Program-made: the position numbers and the translations under genes
The notes under the pieces: model-generated
Databases searched by the model: none
What the model was told of the DNA's origin: nothing
What the model saw: the letters and a program-made list of their open reading frames with translations, nothing else
Shown here: piece after piece, positions 8,100-17,161 of the stretch
Layout: each line of letters opens with the position of its first letter
Position numbering within the stretch: position 1 is the first letter of the stretch
NCBI GenBank assembly: GCA_001000675.1
Contig: LCHW01000001.1
Span: forward strand, 284,686 to 348,685
Reading direction: 5' to 3'
From: Candidatus Wolfebacteria bacterium GW2011_GWE2_44_13
GTDB taxonomy: Bacteria > Patescibacteria > Paceibacteria > UBA6257 > UBA9933
Length of the DNA: 64,000 nucleotides

Positions 8100-9443
8100 A
8101 TGCAAGAAATTTTTAATTATTTATTTGGCGGGTTGCCTATACCTGCGATTGTGAGTGAGATTGGACTCGGCATCTTGCAGAGTATCTTTGAGGTTTTTTC
8201 GTATGTATGGTGGATTGTGCTCCCCGTGTTTCTTTCCTTTTACTTATGGGATCTGTATGTTGCTGCAAATAAAAAAGCAGCGGGGAAGGCGGCAAAATCT
8301 GTCGTACTTGAACTTCGTATTCCAAAAGAGAATCTTCGCAGCCCAAAGGCTATGGAGCAGGTATTTGCCACACTCCACGGTACGTACGAGGGCGAGATTG
8401 GCTGGTGGGATAAAAACATCAAGGGCAAGTCGCAAAGTTCAATGTCGTTTGAAATGGTTGGACGCAGTGGCGGGGTCTATTTCTATATTCGCGTTCCCGA
8501 TGGACAACGCAACTTAGTGGAGTCTGCTCTTTTTGCTCAATATCCGAACGCAGAAATTTCCATTGTCGATGACTATGTTGATTATTTGCCGGCGTCGCTT
8601 CCAAACCCCGTGTATGATGTGTGGGGCGCTGACCTGGTTCTTGATAAAGAGAGTGCATATCCGATAAAGACATACCTCTATTTTGAAGAAAAAGAAGAAG
8701 AGCAGCGTCTTGATCCGCTTACGGTTATTTTGGAAACCATGTCAAAGTTGCGCGAGAATGAAATGATTTTCTTGCAATACGTTATCAAGGCAACGGGAGA
8801 AAAGACAAATGATTACAAAAAGAAAGGACAAGCAATCGTTGATAAGATGCTTGGCAGGGAAGTAAAGGAAGTTGTGGAGCTGGGTGTGTTTGAGCACTTG
8901 TTGTTGTGGGTGCAAAATTTCTTGACCGCGTTTATCGCTGAGCCGAAGTGGCCAGAACCACCTAAAAAGTCAGAAGCCGCTCCTAAGTCTATCGCATCCC
9001 TAAGCTTTACCGAAAAGGAAGTACTTGAAGGAATAGAAGGGAAAATTTCAAAGTTGTGTTTTGAAGTAAATGTACGTGCGGTGTATATCGACCGACAAGA
9101 GTCTTTTCATAAGGCGTATATTAGTGGTATTACAAGTGCGTTTAAGCAATTTGGATCACATCACATCAATTCATTTAAAACAAACAAAGATACATCAGTA
9201 AGCCCACCGAAAGGATTTAAGGCATGGGTATTCTCTGATTGGAAAAAACAGCAGGAATATTTGAAAAAGCGTGCGATGTTTACTGCATATAAGGAGCGAT
9301 CGATGATTAAAAAACCGCCCGTTTTCTCTATTGAAGAATTAGCAACACTCTATCACGTACCGACATCGTTGGTGGGTGCTCCAAGTATGCGACGTATTGA
9401 GGCAAAGAAAGGCGAGCCACCAGAGAATTTACCTATTGGATAA
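8100..9443 (+). CDS. Membrane-anchored partner of the adjacent TraD/VirB4-like ATPase
   Basis: A 447-residue protein with one or two hydrophobic segments (about 10-55) and a long soluble part. The C-terminus carries EELATLYHVPTSLVG and then PPENLPIG, a pattern I recall at the end of similar proteins encoded beside TraD-like ATPases in CPR genomes. GAGAGGA precedes the ATG and a TATACT lies about 25 nt upstream. The stop is only 16 bases from the ATPase start. It probably anchors or couples that ATPase at the membrane, possibly in DNA or protein transfer. This role is inferred from pairing. Confidence 0.6.
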   Translation: MQEIFNYLFGGLPIPAIVSEIGLGILQSIFEVFSYVWWIVLPVFLSFYLWDLYVAANKKAAGKAAKSVVLELRIPKENLRSPKAMEQVFATLHGTYEGEIGWWDKNIKGKSQSSMSFEMVGRSGGVYFYIRVPDGQRNLVESALFAQYPNAEISIVDDYVDYLPASLPNPVYDVWGADLVLDKESAYPIKTYLYFEEKEEEQRLDPLTVILETMSKLRENEMIFLQYVIKATGEKTNDYKKKGQAIVDKMLGREVKEVVELGVFEHLLLWVQNFLTAFIAEPKWPEPPKKSEAAPKSIASLSFTEKEVLEGIEGKISKLCFEVNVRAVYIDRQESFHKAYISGITSAFKQFGSHHINSFKTNKDTSVSPPKGFKAWVFSDWKKQQEYLKKRAMFTAYKERSMIKKPPVFSIEELATLYHVPTSLVGAPSMRRIEAKKGEPPENLPIG

Positions 9444-9459
9444 TTGTTCCTAAATACCC

Positions 9460-11331
9460 ATGAGTAACAAAGAAGTTTCAATTTTTGCAAAAACAAATTT
9501 TCGCAACCAAAGCGTTAATTTTGGTATCAAGGCGAATGACCGATTGCGTCATATGTATCTTATTGGGAAGAGTGGTACGGGAAAAACGACGCTGATGAAA
9601 AACTTGATGATCAATGATATCAAGAACGGTTTCGGCGTTGCGGTGCTTGACCCACATGGAGAATTCGTGGAAGAGCTTTTGAAGCACGTGCCCGAAGACC
9701 GTATTAAGGATGTTATCTATGTGAATCCGTCTGATATTGAAAATCCGGTTGGCTTTAATCCGCTCGAGCGTGTTGGGGAAGAACACGCGCACCTTGTCGC
9801 TTCGGCCGTCATGGGCGTATTTCAAAAGATTTGGGTGGATGCATGGTCCGCGCGTATGGAATACATTTTAAACAATACATTGTTGGCGTTGCTGGAATAT
9901 CCAGGCACAACGCTCTTGAGTATTATGCGTATGCTTGCGGAGAAGGAATATCGTTTGAAGGTTGTGTCTAATTTGAAAGATCCGGTCATTAAATCGTTTT
10001 GGGAAAACGAGTTTGCAAAATATACCGACAAATTTATGACCGAGGCCATCGCGCCGTTGCAAAACAAGGTTGGGCAATTTAGTTCCAACCCGGTCATCCG
10101 TAATATTATCGGGCAGCCAAAATCGACCATCAATATGCGCAAGGCAATGGATGAAGGAAAGATTCTTATCTGCAATCTTTCGCAGGGAAGATTGGGTGAG
10201 GACAATTCCGCACTGCTTGGCGCTATGATCATCACAAAGATTCAGCTTGCGGCAATGAGTCGTATTGATATGCCCGAGGCAGAACGAAGGCCATTCTTTC
10301 TATACATCGATGAGTTCCAAAACTTTTCGACGGGTGCGTTTACAAAGATTTTTGCTGAAGCCCGCAAGTATGGCCTTGGCCTGGTGCTCGCCCACCAGTA
10401 CGTCGATCAGCTCAAACAGGAAGAAGGTCTTGCGGAAGCGATCGTCGGAAACGTCGGTACGTTGGCGATGTTCCGGGTTGGCTCAATTGACGCCATGTTC
10501 TTTGAACATGAGTTTGAACCCGAATTCACTCCGCAGGATATGATTGGCTTATCAAATCGACATATTTATCTTAAATTATTGGTTGACGGTCAGGCATCTC
10601 GACCGTTTTCCGCCGAGACGCTGCCGCCGTATCCAATCCCACAGCCCAATTACGAGGACGTCATTATTGAAAATTCTCGGAGAAATTACTCAATGCCCAA
10701 GGCATTGGTTGATGAAATGATATCCAAAGAATACATGGGGTCGGGAAAAGCATCGATGGACGACAAGGTTATGCGCCGCGATGAAAAATCACTGGGGTCA
10801 ATGCTAACTCCTCGCGAACATTCGGCGAAGCGTGACTATCCAAGGCAAGATAACAACAATCGCTCTTCAGAGCGACCGAGACCGGCTACATCAAATACTT
10901 CTCCTGCAAAACCCGCTTTTGGTGGAGATAGGCGCGTTGATTCCAATCAGCAGCGACCCTTCGTCCGTCAGGTGACGGATCAGGGTAAGTCCATTGTTCG
11001 TCCGCCGATGCACCACGATAAAACGCCTAACCCTGATTCTGCGTTTGCTAAGATAGTTTCTGGGGAACCTATGTCTCGCCCTGTAACGAACCATGATCGG
11101 CCAAAGCATGTGTATGAAAAAAAGCCGGTCAATATTGATGACTTGAAAAAGGCAATCGAAGAATCGTTGCAAAAAAGAAAGGAAATTAAGCCCTTCGACT
11201 CCGCTCCCTCCTTCGCTAAAGCTGCGGAAGGCAAGCAGAACAAGCCCCTCGGCGCTGCTCAGGACAAGCAGCCTGAAGAAAAGACTGTGCAACCACCAAA
11301 GGATATTGAGGGAAATAGCTCTACCCTTTGA
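9460..11331 (+). CDS. TraD/VirB4-like (DUF87-type) DNA-transfer ATPase
   Basis: A 623-residue P-loop ATPase. Walker A GKSGTGKTT lies at about 36-44, a DPHGEF motif follows, and Walker B FFLYIDEFQNF lies at about 279-289 with the downstream LAHQYVDQL motif typical of type IV secretion coupling and TraG/TraD ATPases. From about residue 430 the protein is low-complexity (Pro, Gln, Lys, Arg), probably a flexible tail. Codons 578-604 derive from a dispersed palindromic repeat. With the membrane protein upstream it forms a two-gene unit. No other conjugation genes are in the window, so a role in pilus or DNA uptake is equally possible. Confidence 0.8.
   Translation: MSNKEVSIFAKTNFRNQSVNFGIKANDRLRHMYLIGKSGTGKTTLMKNLMINDIKNGFGVAVLDPHGEFVEELLKHVPEDRIKDVIYVNPSDIENPVGFNPLERVGEEHAHLVASAVMGVFQKIWVDAWSARMEYILNNTLLALLEYPGTTLLSIMRMLAEKEYRLKVVSNLKDPVIKSFWENEFAKYTDKFMTEAIAPLQNKVGQFSSNPVIRNIIGQPKSTINMRKAMDEGKILICNLSQGRLGEDNSALLGAMIITKIQLAAMSRIDMPEAERRPFFLYIDEFQNFSTGAFTKIFAEARKYGLGLVLAHQYVDQLKQEEGLAEAIVGNVGTLAMFRVGSIDAMFFEHEFEPEFTPQDMIGLSNRHIYLKLLVDGQASRPFSAETLPPYPIPQPNYEDVIIENSRRNYSMPKALVDEMISKEYMGSGKASMDDKVMRRDEKSLGSMLTPREHSAKRDYPRQDNNNRSSERPRPATSNTSPAKPAFGGDRRVDSNQQRPFVRQVTDQGKSIVRPPMHHDKTPNPDSAFAKIVSGEPMSRPVTNHDRPKHVYEKKPVNIDDLKKAIEESLQKRKEIKPFDSAPSFAKAAEGKQNKPLGAAQDKQPEEKTVQPPKDIEGNSSTL
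11191..11270 (+). repeat. Dispersed palindromic repeat inserted in frame
   Basis: The DNA CCCTTCGACTCCGCT ... TCAGGACAAGCA encodes PFDSAPSFAKAAEGK, then AAQDKQ. This PFDSA/FAKA-EGK/QDK signature is a repeat peptide I have seen in many unrelated CPR proteins, produced when a mobile palindromic element lands inside a gene. Its length keeps the frame, and it sits in the disordered tail. Confidence 0.65.
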
Positions 11332-11437
11332 TTTTTGAGGAAAATTTGGTACAACAGTATACAAACGTAATTATTAATTATCTTCGGTGAGGCACTTAGC
11401 TACTTAGTACGGCGCCTTGCTCTGAGGAAAAATTCGC

Positions 11438-12010
11438 ATGTTAGATATTAACGATTTAGAAAAAGGAAGTTCTATTATTATGGATGGGGACCCGTTTACT
11501 GTCCTTGAAATTTCGCACCAACACGTAGGGCGTGGCGGTTCTTCTATACAGACAAAATTGAAGAATTTACGCACAGGGCAAGTGTTGTCGCGTAACTTTA
11601 AGCCAGCGGATGAATTTGAAGAAGCTGAAGTTGAGGAATTAAAAGCAAAATATTTATATGTAGCGAAAGGGGAGTATTGGTTTTCTGAACTCGCAAATCC
11701 AGGTAAGCGCTTTAGCTTGACCGAAGAAACGATTGGCGACCAAAAAGATTTTCTTAAGCCAGAAATGGAGCTTGTTGCACTTATTTTTAGCGAAAAGATT
11801 TTTGCTGTACGATTGCCAATTAAGATTGAATATCTTGTTGTTGAAGCTCCACCGGCGATTAAAGGGAACACTGCACAAGGGGGAACGAAGGTTGTTGTTA
11901 TTGAATCCGGCGCAAAGGTAAACGTTCCGATGTTTATTGGTGAAAACGATATCATCCGCGTCAATACACAGACAGGTGAATATGCAGAACGTGTAGAAAA
12001 AGGGAAATAA
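11438..12010 (+). CDS. efp: Translation elongation factor P, arginine-type tip
   Basis: EF-P enters the ribosomal E site and rescues ribosomes stalled at polyproline. The 190-residue product has all three OB/KOW-like domains, including the C-terminal GENDIIRVNTQTGEYAERV. In the tip loop of domain I the sequence is HVGRGGSS, so residue 32 is arginine where E. coli-type proteins have the lysine that is modified by EpmA. Arginine at this place is used in EarP-type EF-P, where it is rhamnosylated. No modifying enzyme is seen in the window. The gene has a short GAGG upstream and a 106-bp spacer after the ATPase. Confidence 0.93.
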   Translation: MLDINDLEKGSSIIMDGDPFTVLEISHQHVGRGGSSIQTKLKNLRTGQVLSRNFKPADEFEEAEVEELKAKYLYVAKGEYWFSELANPGKRFSLTEETIGDQKDFLKPEMELVALIFSEKIFAVRLPIKIEYLVVEAPPAIKGNTAQGGTKVVVIESGAKVNVPMFIGENDIIRVNTQTGEYAERVEKGK

Positions 12011-12024
12011 CAAAATTTGTAGGC

Positions 12025-12648
12025 ATGAATTTCTCTTCACTACAAGCATTACTTTCTTCAGGCATTGATTTGATACCGTTCGCATTCTTTGTGGTAATGG
12101 TTATTAGTGCTGGATACGTATATCTTCGCTCTCCGTTGTTAGGCGGGCAGCGTTTAGCTGTATTTACCCGACTTATTGTTGCCGTGGTTAGTTTTCGCAT
12201 TGCATTTGCTGCTGCAAAAAGCGGTTTACAATATTATGCTTGGGTGCAAGACGAGTTAGGAAAGTTACTGCTTCCGCCAACGCAACCTATCACGTATTTT
12301 TTTCAGTACATATGGACGCATTTTTGGGCCAATGTCGTTCTTTCGCTTGGGGTTGGATTACTTACGTTTATTGTCTTGCGTACTTTACAAAAAAAGAATC
12401 AACGATTCTTTGATGTGGGTGAAGTTGAGCTAGGCACATTACTTGCGCTTGTTGTTGGGTGGCCCCATTTTGTTGTGTTTGTTCCGCTCGTTTTTGTACT
12501 TGTGGTGCTTATTAGCATTATTCGTGGCATCGTAGTAAAGGAACCGTTTACCACCCTTGGGTTACCCTTTATTGTCGCAGCATGTATTGCGTTATTTACT
12601 GCAGTGCCCGTACTTACGTTTCTGCACCTTGAGGAGTGGATTATGTAA
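12025..12648 (+). CDS. Polytopic membrane protein, prepilin-peptidase-like C-terminal half
   Basis: The 207-residue protein has about six hydrophobic segments. Its last 80 residues follow the pattern of the C-terminal part of A24 prepilin peptidases (a GxGDVKL-like motif, then LxGW, a two-helix stretch, an RG turn, LGLPF). The catalytic aspartate position reads GEVEL, with Glu in place of Asp, and the first aspartate is not obvious. It may be an inactive or very divergent relative. It starts 14 bases after efp and is likely in the same transcript. Confidence 0.45.
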   Translation: MNFSSLQALLSSGIDLIPFAFFVVMVISAGYVYLRSPLLGGQRLAVFTRLIVAVVSFRIAFAAAKSGLQYYAWVQDELGKLLLPPTQPITYFFQYIWTHFWANVVLSLGVGLLTFIVLRTLQKKNQRFFDVGEVELGTLLALVVGWPHFVVFVPLVFVLVVLISIIRGIVVKEPFTTLGLPFIVAACIALFTAVPVLTFLHLEEWIM

Positions 12649-12697
12649 GAGTGCTTGGGGTTTACATTCTGTTGAATTTTGGTAGGCTATCGGGACT

Positions 12698-13786
12698 ATG
12701 GGTGCGCAAAAGAAAAAAGTTTTTGTCATGATGTCGGGTGGCGTTGATTCAAGCGTCGCCGCTTTTTTGTTGCGCGAGCAGGGAGCGTATGAAGTTATTG
12801 GCGTTTTTATTAAAGGCTATAACGTCGATGGCTGCCAAGACCGAGAAGCGGAGGATGCGCGAAGAGTTGCAGAGCACTTAAGAATTTCTTTTTATGTAAT
12901 TGATCTTGAGGAAGAATACAAACATTTCGTAGTGGAGTATTTGGTAAACGGGTATCGTAATGGTATTACGCCAAACCCAGATGTGATGTGCAATAAAGAA
13001 ATAAAGTTTGGTGTATTTTTAGAAAAGGCGCTTGCGCTGGGTGCTGATTTTGTGGCTACGGGACACTACGTTCAAATTACAAGCACCAAGGTACAAGATG
13101 CAAACGGAGACACACAGGTTGTGCATGCATTACAACAGGGGGTTGATGAAAATAAAGACCAGAGCTATTTCTTATGGACGCTTACGCAAGATCAGCTACA
13201 GTACTGCTTGTTTCCAATAGGCGAGTATACTAAGCCTGAAATTCGGGTGATAGCCACTAACGCGGGTTTGCCGACGGCACAGAAAAAGGATTCTCAAGGA
13301 ATTTGTTTTTTGGGAAATATTTCATTACGTGGATTTTTGGAACAGTACTTACCCAAAAAGCGCGGGGATATTATTACGATGGATGGCGTGAAAGTGGGTG
13401 AACATGACGGTGCATGGTTCTACACTATTGGCCAGCGACACGGGCTCCATATTGGTGGAGGGCCAGCCTACTTTGTTATCAAAAAAGATGTATTAGATAA
13501 TATCGTTACCGTTGCTCATGATGACCGATTACTCGCACAGGTAATCAATTGTGTTGAGCTTGTTGATATGAATTTTATGGGCGCGCATGCTATCGATTGC
13601 CCGAAATCTATCCCCGTTATGGCACGTATTCGCTATCGCCAACCGTTGTTTTCTGCGACACTCATTGTAGAAGATGAACGGTATCAATTGCAATTTGATG
13701 CACCGCAGAAATTTGTTGCTTCGGGACAATCGGCTGTACTGTATACTCCCGATGGAGTTGTCGTTGGCGGAGGGATTATCGCATAA
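12698..13786 (+). CDS. mnmA: tRNA-specific 2-thiouridylase MnmA
   Basis: MnmA thiolates U34 of Lys, Glu and Gln tRNAs using ATP and a persulfide relay. The 362-residue protein has the PP-loop SGGVDSS at 13-19, the nucleophilic Cys98 in PDVMCNKEIKFG and the second catalytic Cys203 in SQGICFLG, followed by the C-terminal beta-barrel. Length is normal. A shared bidirectional terminator separates it from the convergent gene at 13844-14323. Confidence 0.95.
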   Translation: MGAQKKKVFVMMSGGVDSSVAAFLLREQGAYEVIGVFIKGYNVDGCQDREAEDARRVAEHLRISFYVIDLEEEYKHFVVEYLVNGYRNGITPNPDVMCNKEIKFGVFLEKALALGADFVATGHYVQITSTKVQDANGDTQVVHALQQGVDENKDQSYFLWTLTQDQLQYCLFPIGEYTKPEIRVIATNAGLPTAQKKDSQGICFLGNISLRGFLEQYLPKKRGDIITMDGVKVGEHDGAWFYTIGQRHGLHIGGGPAYFVIKKDVLDNIVTVAHDDRLLAQVINCVELVDMNFMGAHAIDCPKSIPVMARIRYRQPLFSATLIVEDERYQLQFDAPQKFVASGQSAVLYTPDGVVVGGGIIA

Positions 13787-13805
13787 CAATTTTATTTTTT
13801 ACGAC

Positions 13806-13833
13806 AAAAAAATCGACGATTGCCGATTTTTTT
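13806..13833. terminator. Bidirectional terminator
   Basis: A7TCG pairs with CGAT7 around an 8-nt loop. It lies between the convergent mnmA and the lipoprotein-like gene and would terminate both. Confidence 0.85.
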
Positions 13834-13843
13834 GTAGCGCTCT

Positions 13844-14323
13844 TTATGGGCGAGCGATAAACCAAATGTTATTTACGCCGTGGCCTGTAGTGTCGCCGAC
13901 GTTCACGTCTTTAATCCAAAAATAGAGCGGCATACCATTATAGGTAAGCTGTATTGACCCATCCGCTCTTTGTACTGTTCCGACCTGCCCTGTGATCGTT
14001 GAGTCAGCTGCACGCGCTCCTTCTGCGGGGACGATATAGGGTGGCCAATTTGTGGCGCATGCCCCTGTGCAATTACTTATGCCGATTTTATCATTTGCAA
14101 ATGTGTAGAGAGAAAAACCGTTTGCTCCAACGATATAGTTGCCAAGTGTTGCACTGGCCCCTATTTTTAGAACAGCTTCTGTTGCTGTGGCGGGCTGCTG
14201 GCGTTCGAGCGAAGTTGGTTCCTGAACCGATTGTGTTGGAAAGGTCGCCTGATAAGACATTATGTAATAAATGCCTCCAATGATAATAATTCCAACAATC
14301 ACCCCAATAATTTTCTTATTCAT
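13844..14323 (-). CDS. Secreted COG4315-like repeat protein
   Basis: The 159-residue product begins MNKKIIGVIVGIIIIGGIYYI, a membrane anchor or signal segment, followed by a Pro/Thr/Gln-rich linker and a domain with two copies of the lipoprotein-like repeat: NGFSLYTFANDKIGISNC and GMPLYFWIKDVNVGDTTG. The pattern Y-x-[FW]-x-x-D is that of COG4315 proteins. The pair of cysteines in SNCTGACATNWPPY is typical. It acts outside the membrane; the function of the family is unknown. ATG 14323 is chosen because the longer frame (to 14395) puts 24 odd residues before the anchor. Confidence 0.75.
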   Translation of the reverse strand: MNKKIIGVIVGIIIIGGIYYIMSYQATFPTQSVQEPTSLERQQPATATEAVLKIGASATLGNYIVGANGFSLYTFANDKIGISNCTGACATNWPPYIVPAEGARAADSTITGQVGTVQRADGSIQLTYNGMPLYFWIKDVNVGDTTGHGVNNIWFIARP

Positions 14324-14406
14324 ATTGTGTTTTTGAAACAAATGAATTCGACCTTTATGGAAATGTCTTATAAGTAGTATAACAAAATATACCAACGCAA
14401 TCTATC

Positions 14407-14435
14407 TTGATAGGTTTGATAAGTTAGTGTATAAA
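14407..14435 (+). promoter_or_regulatory. Sigma-70-type promoter
   Basis: TTGATA (14407-14412), a 17-nt spacer and TATAAA (14430-14435). It reads into the gene at 14478, leaving a leader of about 35 nt. Confidence 0.7.
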
Positions 14436-14477
14436 GAACTTAGAATAGGGAAAATAAAAAGCAAGGAGGAAAAGCAG

Positions 14478-14816
14478 ATGGCGACGAGAATTTTTGATGA
14501 GAAAGCATTAGCAAAAGGCTATCCCATTCAGCCAAGGGATATTGACTGGGAAAAAGATTTTTTGAGCATCTTTAGTCCTACTCCTACGGCCAATGCAGCC
14601 CGCACTCTTGGCAAGCTCGCACTTGAAAAAGGGGGTTGGGACCCGTTTACGAGAGAAGAAATTCGCAAGTTTTCTGGCAGCCTTCTCTTTTGCGGACTTT
14701 CGGGCGGAGATACATCATCCGCGGAAAAGCTCATTGTCCTTGGAAAGGATGGCAAGTACAGATATACGGAAGAATTTATCCGTCTCTGCCACTTGGCTTC
14801 TTTAACGGTTAAATAG
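14478..14816 (+). CDS. Small hypothetical protein, isolated gene
   Basis: A 112-residue soluble protein that begins MATRIFDEKALAKGYPIQ. The family is not recognised. AAGGAGGA seven bases before the ATG makes the start certain, although the frame is open to 14427. It has its own promoter (14407-14435) and its own terminator. It shares this monocistronic layout and strong SD with four other orphans in the window. Confidence 0.65.
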   Translation: MATRIFDEKALAKGYPIQPRDIDWEKDFLSIFSPTPTANAARTLGKLALEKGGWDPFTREEIRKFSGSLLFCGLSGGDTSSAEKLIVLGKDGKYRYTEEFIRLCHLASLTVK

Positions 14817-14834
14817 GTCTGTAGAGGTACTATC

Positions 14835-14867
14835 GAAGCCCTGCATTGCGTGGGGCTTCTTTTTTTA
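14835..14867 (+). terminator. Intrinsic terminator
   Basis: GAAGCCC pairs with GGGGCTTC (loop of 10 nt), followed by eight T. Confidence 0.9.
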
Positions 14868-14929
14868 TTGTAGACTCTTGCGGAATGGCGTATAAGAGGG
14901 GATCGGTTTAAACAATACAGTTAATAGCG

Positions 14930-14935
14930 TATAAT
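14930..14935 (+). promoter_or_regulatory. -10 box, probable leaderless start
   Basis: TATAAT ends 9 nt before the ATG at 14945, there is no Shine-Dalgarno, and TTTAAA lies at the -35 position with a 17-nt spacer. Transcription should start at or just before the start codon. Confidence 0.5.
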
Positions 14936-14944
14936 AAGACCATT

Positions 14945-17119
14945 ATGGTCCATGATTTATTGAAAGATACAACGGTTACCTACACCTGTTCGATGCACCC
15001 CGAAATTACATCGGAAACTCCAGGAAACTGCCCTAAGTGTGGCATGGGGCTTGTTTTGCAAGGTTCAACCGATGTTGCACTTCCGGGAGCTATTCCTCAT
15101 GCATCTGATAAGCATGCGGGTCATACGGCAGCGTCTTTTTTGCGTAAATTTTGGATTGGACTATTGTTAAGTATTCCCGTTGTGTTGTACTCGGAGCTTC
15201 CTGAGGTACTACTAGGTGTGCGCATGCCTACATTCCCTGGGATGCAGTATCTTGGACCATTATTAGGCTCAATCATTTTTTTCTATGGCGGGTGGATTTT
15301 TCTTATTGGCGCGGTTAATGAAATTCGTGCAAAGTTGCCGGGGATGATGACACTTATTTCGCTTGCTATTGTGAGTGCGTATACCTATAGCATGTATGTT
15401 TTTGCTATAGGAGCTACGCATGCATTGTTCTGGGAGCTCGCAACGCTTATCACAATTATGTTATTGGGACATTATTTGGAAATGCGTTCGATTGATACGG
15501 CTCAGCACGCTTTGCGTGAGCTTGCTGCCTTATTGCCTGATACCGCCGAGATAATGGTTGGGCAAGTTACCCGCGGCGTTACGTTAGCAGAGCTAAATGT
15601 AAACGATCTTGTTATTGTAAAGCCAGGAGGAAAAATTCCAGCCGATGGTGTTGTTATTGAGGGAGAGTCTCAGGTGAATGAATCAATGATGACTGGCGAA
15701 TCGAAACCGGTTGAGAAGAAGGTTAATAGCACTGTTGTGGCTGGAACAATTAATGGAGATGGACGATTAGTTGTTGCAATTACAAGAATTGGCGAAGGCA
15801 CTTTTTTGGCGGGGGTTATGCGACTTGTTGCCGGTGCACAAACGTCAAAGTCGCGATTACAGGTACTTGCCGACAAGACTGCTTTTTATTTAACAGGTAT
15901 TGCAATTGTAACCGCGCTAAGTACGCTATTTATTTGGCTTTCGCTGGATAAGGGGACTGCTTTTGCGATGGAGCGTTTTATCGCCGTATTAGTTGTCGCA
16001 TGTCCGCATGCACTGGGGCTCGCAGTGCCGCTTGTTGTTGCGATTTCAACCTCGATCGCTTCGCGTAATGGACTATTTATTAAAGATCGCCTTGCGCTTG
16101 AAGCAGCACGAACAATTGATATCGTATTGTTTGATAAAACAGGCACGTTAACCGAGGGAGCGTATGGAGTGAATGCAATTATCCCCCTTACTAACACAAC
16201 CACCGACGCAGATAAACAGGCTACTGTTGCGGCTCGTGAACAGGAGAATATTTTACGACTCGCTGCTTCGCTTGATTTTGCATCTGAACACCCTGTTTCA
16301 CGTGCTATTGCAGGAGAGGCGATGAAGCGGGGTATTGAACTCTTTCCCGTGACGCACTTTGTTCGAGTGCCTGGGAAAGGGGTAAGAGGGATTGTTCGCG
16401 GTATGCGTGTTGAAATTGGCGGTGAATCGCTAGTCGGATCTAAAATGATAGATGGACTAGTGCAGGATGTGCATAGGGAGATAGCGCTTCTCGCAGGTAA
16501 GGGGCAGACAATCGTGTATGTTATGGCTGATGATAATCCGATTGGTGTTATTGCACTTGCCGACATTATTCGTCCTGAGGCAAAAGAGGCGATTGTTGCT
16601 TTGAAACGCCTCGGCATAAAGCCAGTTATGGTTACGGGAGATGCTGAGGAAGTTGCTGAATGGGTTGCACAGGATGTGGGTATTGCTGAATATTTCTTCC
16701 GCGTATCACCTCATGATAAAGTAGAAAAAATAAAAGCATATCAAGAAAAAGGACTACGGGTTGCGATGGTTGGTGATGGTGTTAATGATGCTGCTGCATT
16801 GATGCAGGCAAATGTAGGTATTGCAATTGGTGCGGGAACAAACGTCGCAATTGAATCAGCGGGTATTGTGTTGGCCAAAAACGATCCACGTGATGTTGTT
16901 AAAATAATTCGATTGGCGCGATTAACCTATCGCAAGATGGTACAGAATTTATTCTGGGCTGCTGGCTATAATGTTATTGCCATTCCACTTGCTGCAGGAG
17001 CTTTGTATGCATGGGGTATTGTATTATCGCCCGCGATTTCTGCCATATTTATGTCAGTGAGTACGATTATCGTTGCTGCAAACGCATTGTTATTACGTCG
17101 AAATGGGCAGGTACTATAG
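14945..17119 (+). CDS. Copper-type P1B ATPase (CopB-like, CPH motif)
   Basis: A heavy-metal efflux ATPase of the inner membrane. Residues 12-40 form a heavy-metal-binding motif (YTCSMHPEI then CPKCGMGL), followed by a short His-rich linker. There are eight membrane segments. The metal-channel motif is Cys353-Pro-His355, as in CopB-type (P1B-3) pumps rather than the CPC of CopA. The phosphorylation site DKTGTLTEG begins at Asp397, SEHPVSRAI follows, and the hinge motif is GDGVNDAAA. Length (724) is normal. It is a single gene. Methionine-rich envelope proteins at 28.6-29.9 kb hint at wider copper handling. Confidence 0.92.
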   Translation: MVHDLLKDTTVTYTCSMHPEITSETPGNCPKCGMGLVLQGSTDVALPGAIPHASDKHAGHTAASFLRKFWIGLLLSIPVVLYSELPEVLLGVRMPTFPGMQYLGPLLGSIIFFYGGWIFLIGAVNEIRAKLPGMMTLISLAIVSAYTYSMYVFAIGATHALFWELATLITIMLLGHYLEMRSIDTAQHALRELAALLPDTAEIMVGQVTRGVTLAELNVNDLVIVKPGGKIPADGVVIEGESQVNESMMTGESKPVEKKVNSTVVAGTINGDGRLVVAITRIGEGTFLAGVMRLVAGAQTSKSRLQVLADKTAFYLTGIAIVTALSTLFIWLSLDKGTAFAMERFIAVLVVACPHALGLAVPLVVAISTSIASRNGLFIKDRLALEAARTIDIVLFDKTGTLTEGAYGVNAIIPLTNTTTDADKQATVAAREQENILRLAASLDFASEHPVSRAIAGEAMKRGIELFPVTHFVRVPGKGVRGIVRGMRVEIGGESLVGSKMIDGLVQDVHREIALLAGKGQTIVYVMADDNPIGVIALADIIRPEAKEAIVALKRLGIKPVMVTGDAEEVAEWVAQDVGIAEYFFRVSPHDKVEKIKAYQEKGLRVAMVGDGVNDAAALMQANVGIAIGAGTNVAIESAGIVLAKNDPRDVVKIIRLARLTYRKMVQNLFWAAGYNVIAIPLAAGALYAWGIVLSPAISAIFMSVSTIIVAANALLLRRNGQVL

Positions 17120-17147
17120 CCCTATTTCACAAAATTGGCTTTTTATA

Positions 17148-17153
17148 TACAAT
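17148..17153 (+). promoter_or_regulatory. -10 box, probable leaderless start
   Basis: TACAAT ends 8 nt before the tyrS ATG, in an AT-rich stretch and with no SD. Confidence 0.4.
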
Positions 17154-17161
17154 ACAAACAT

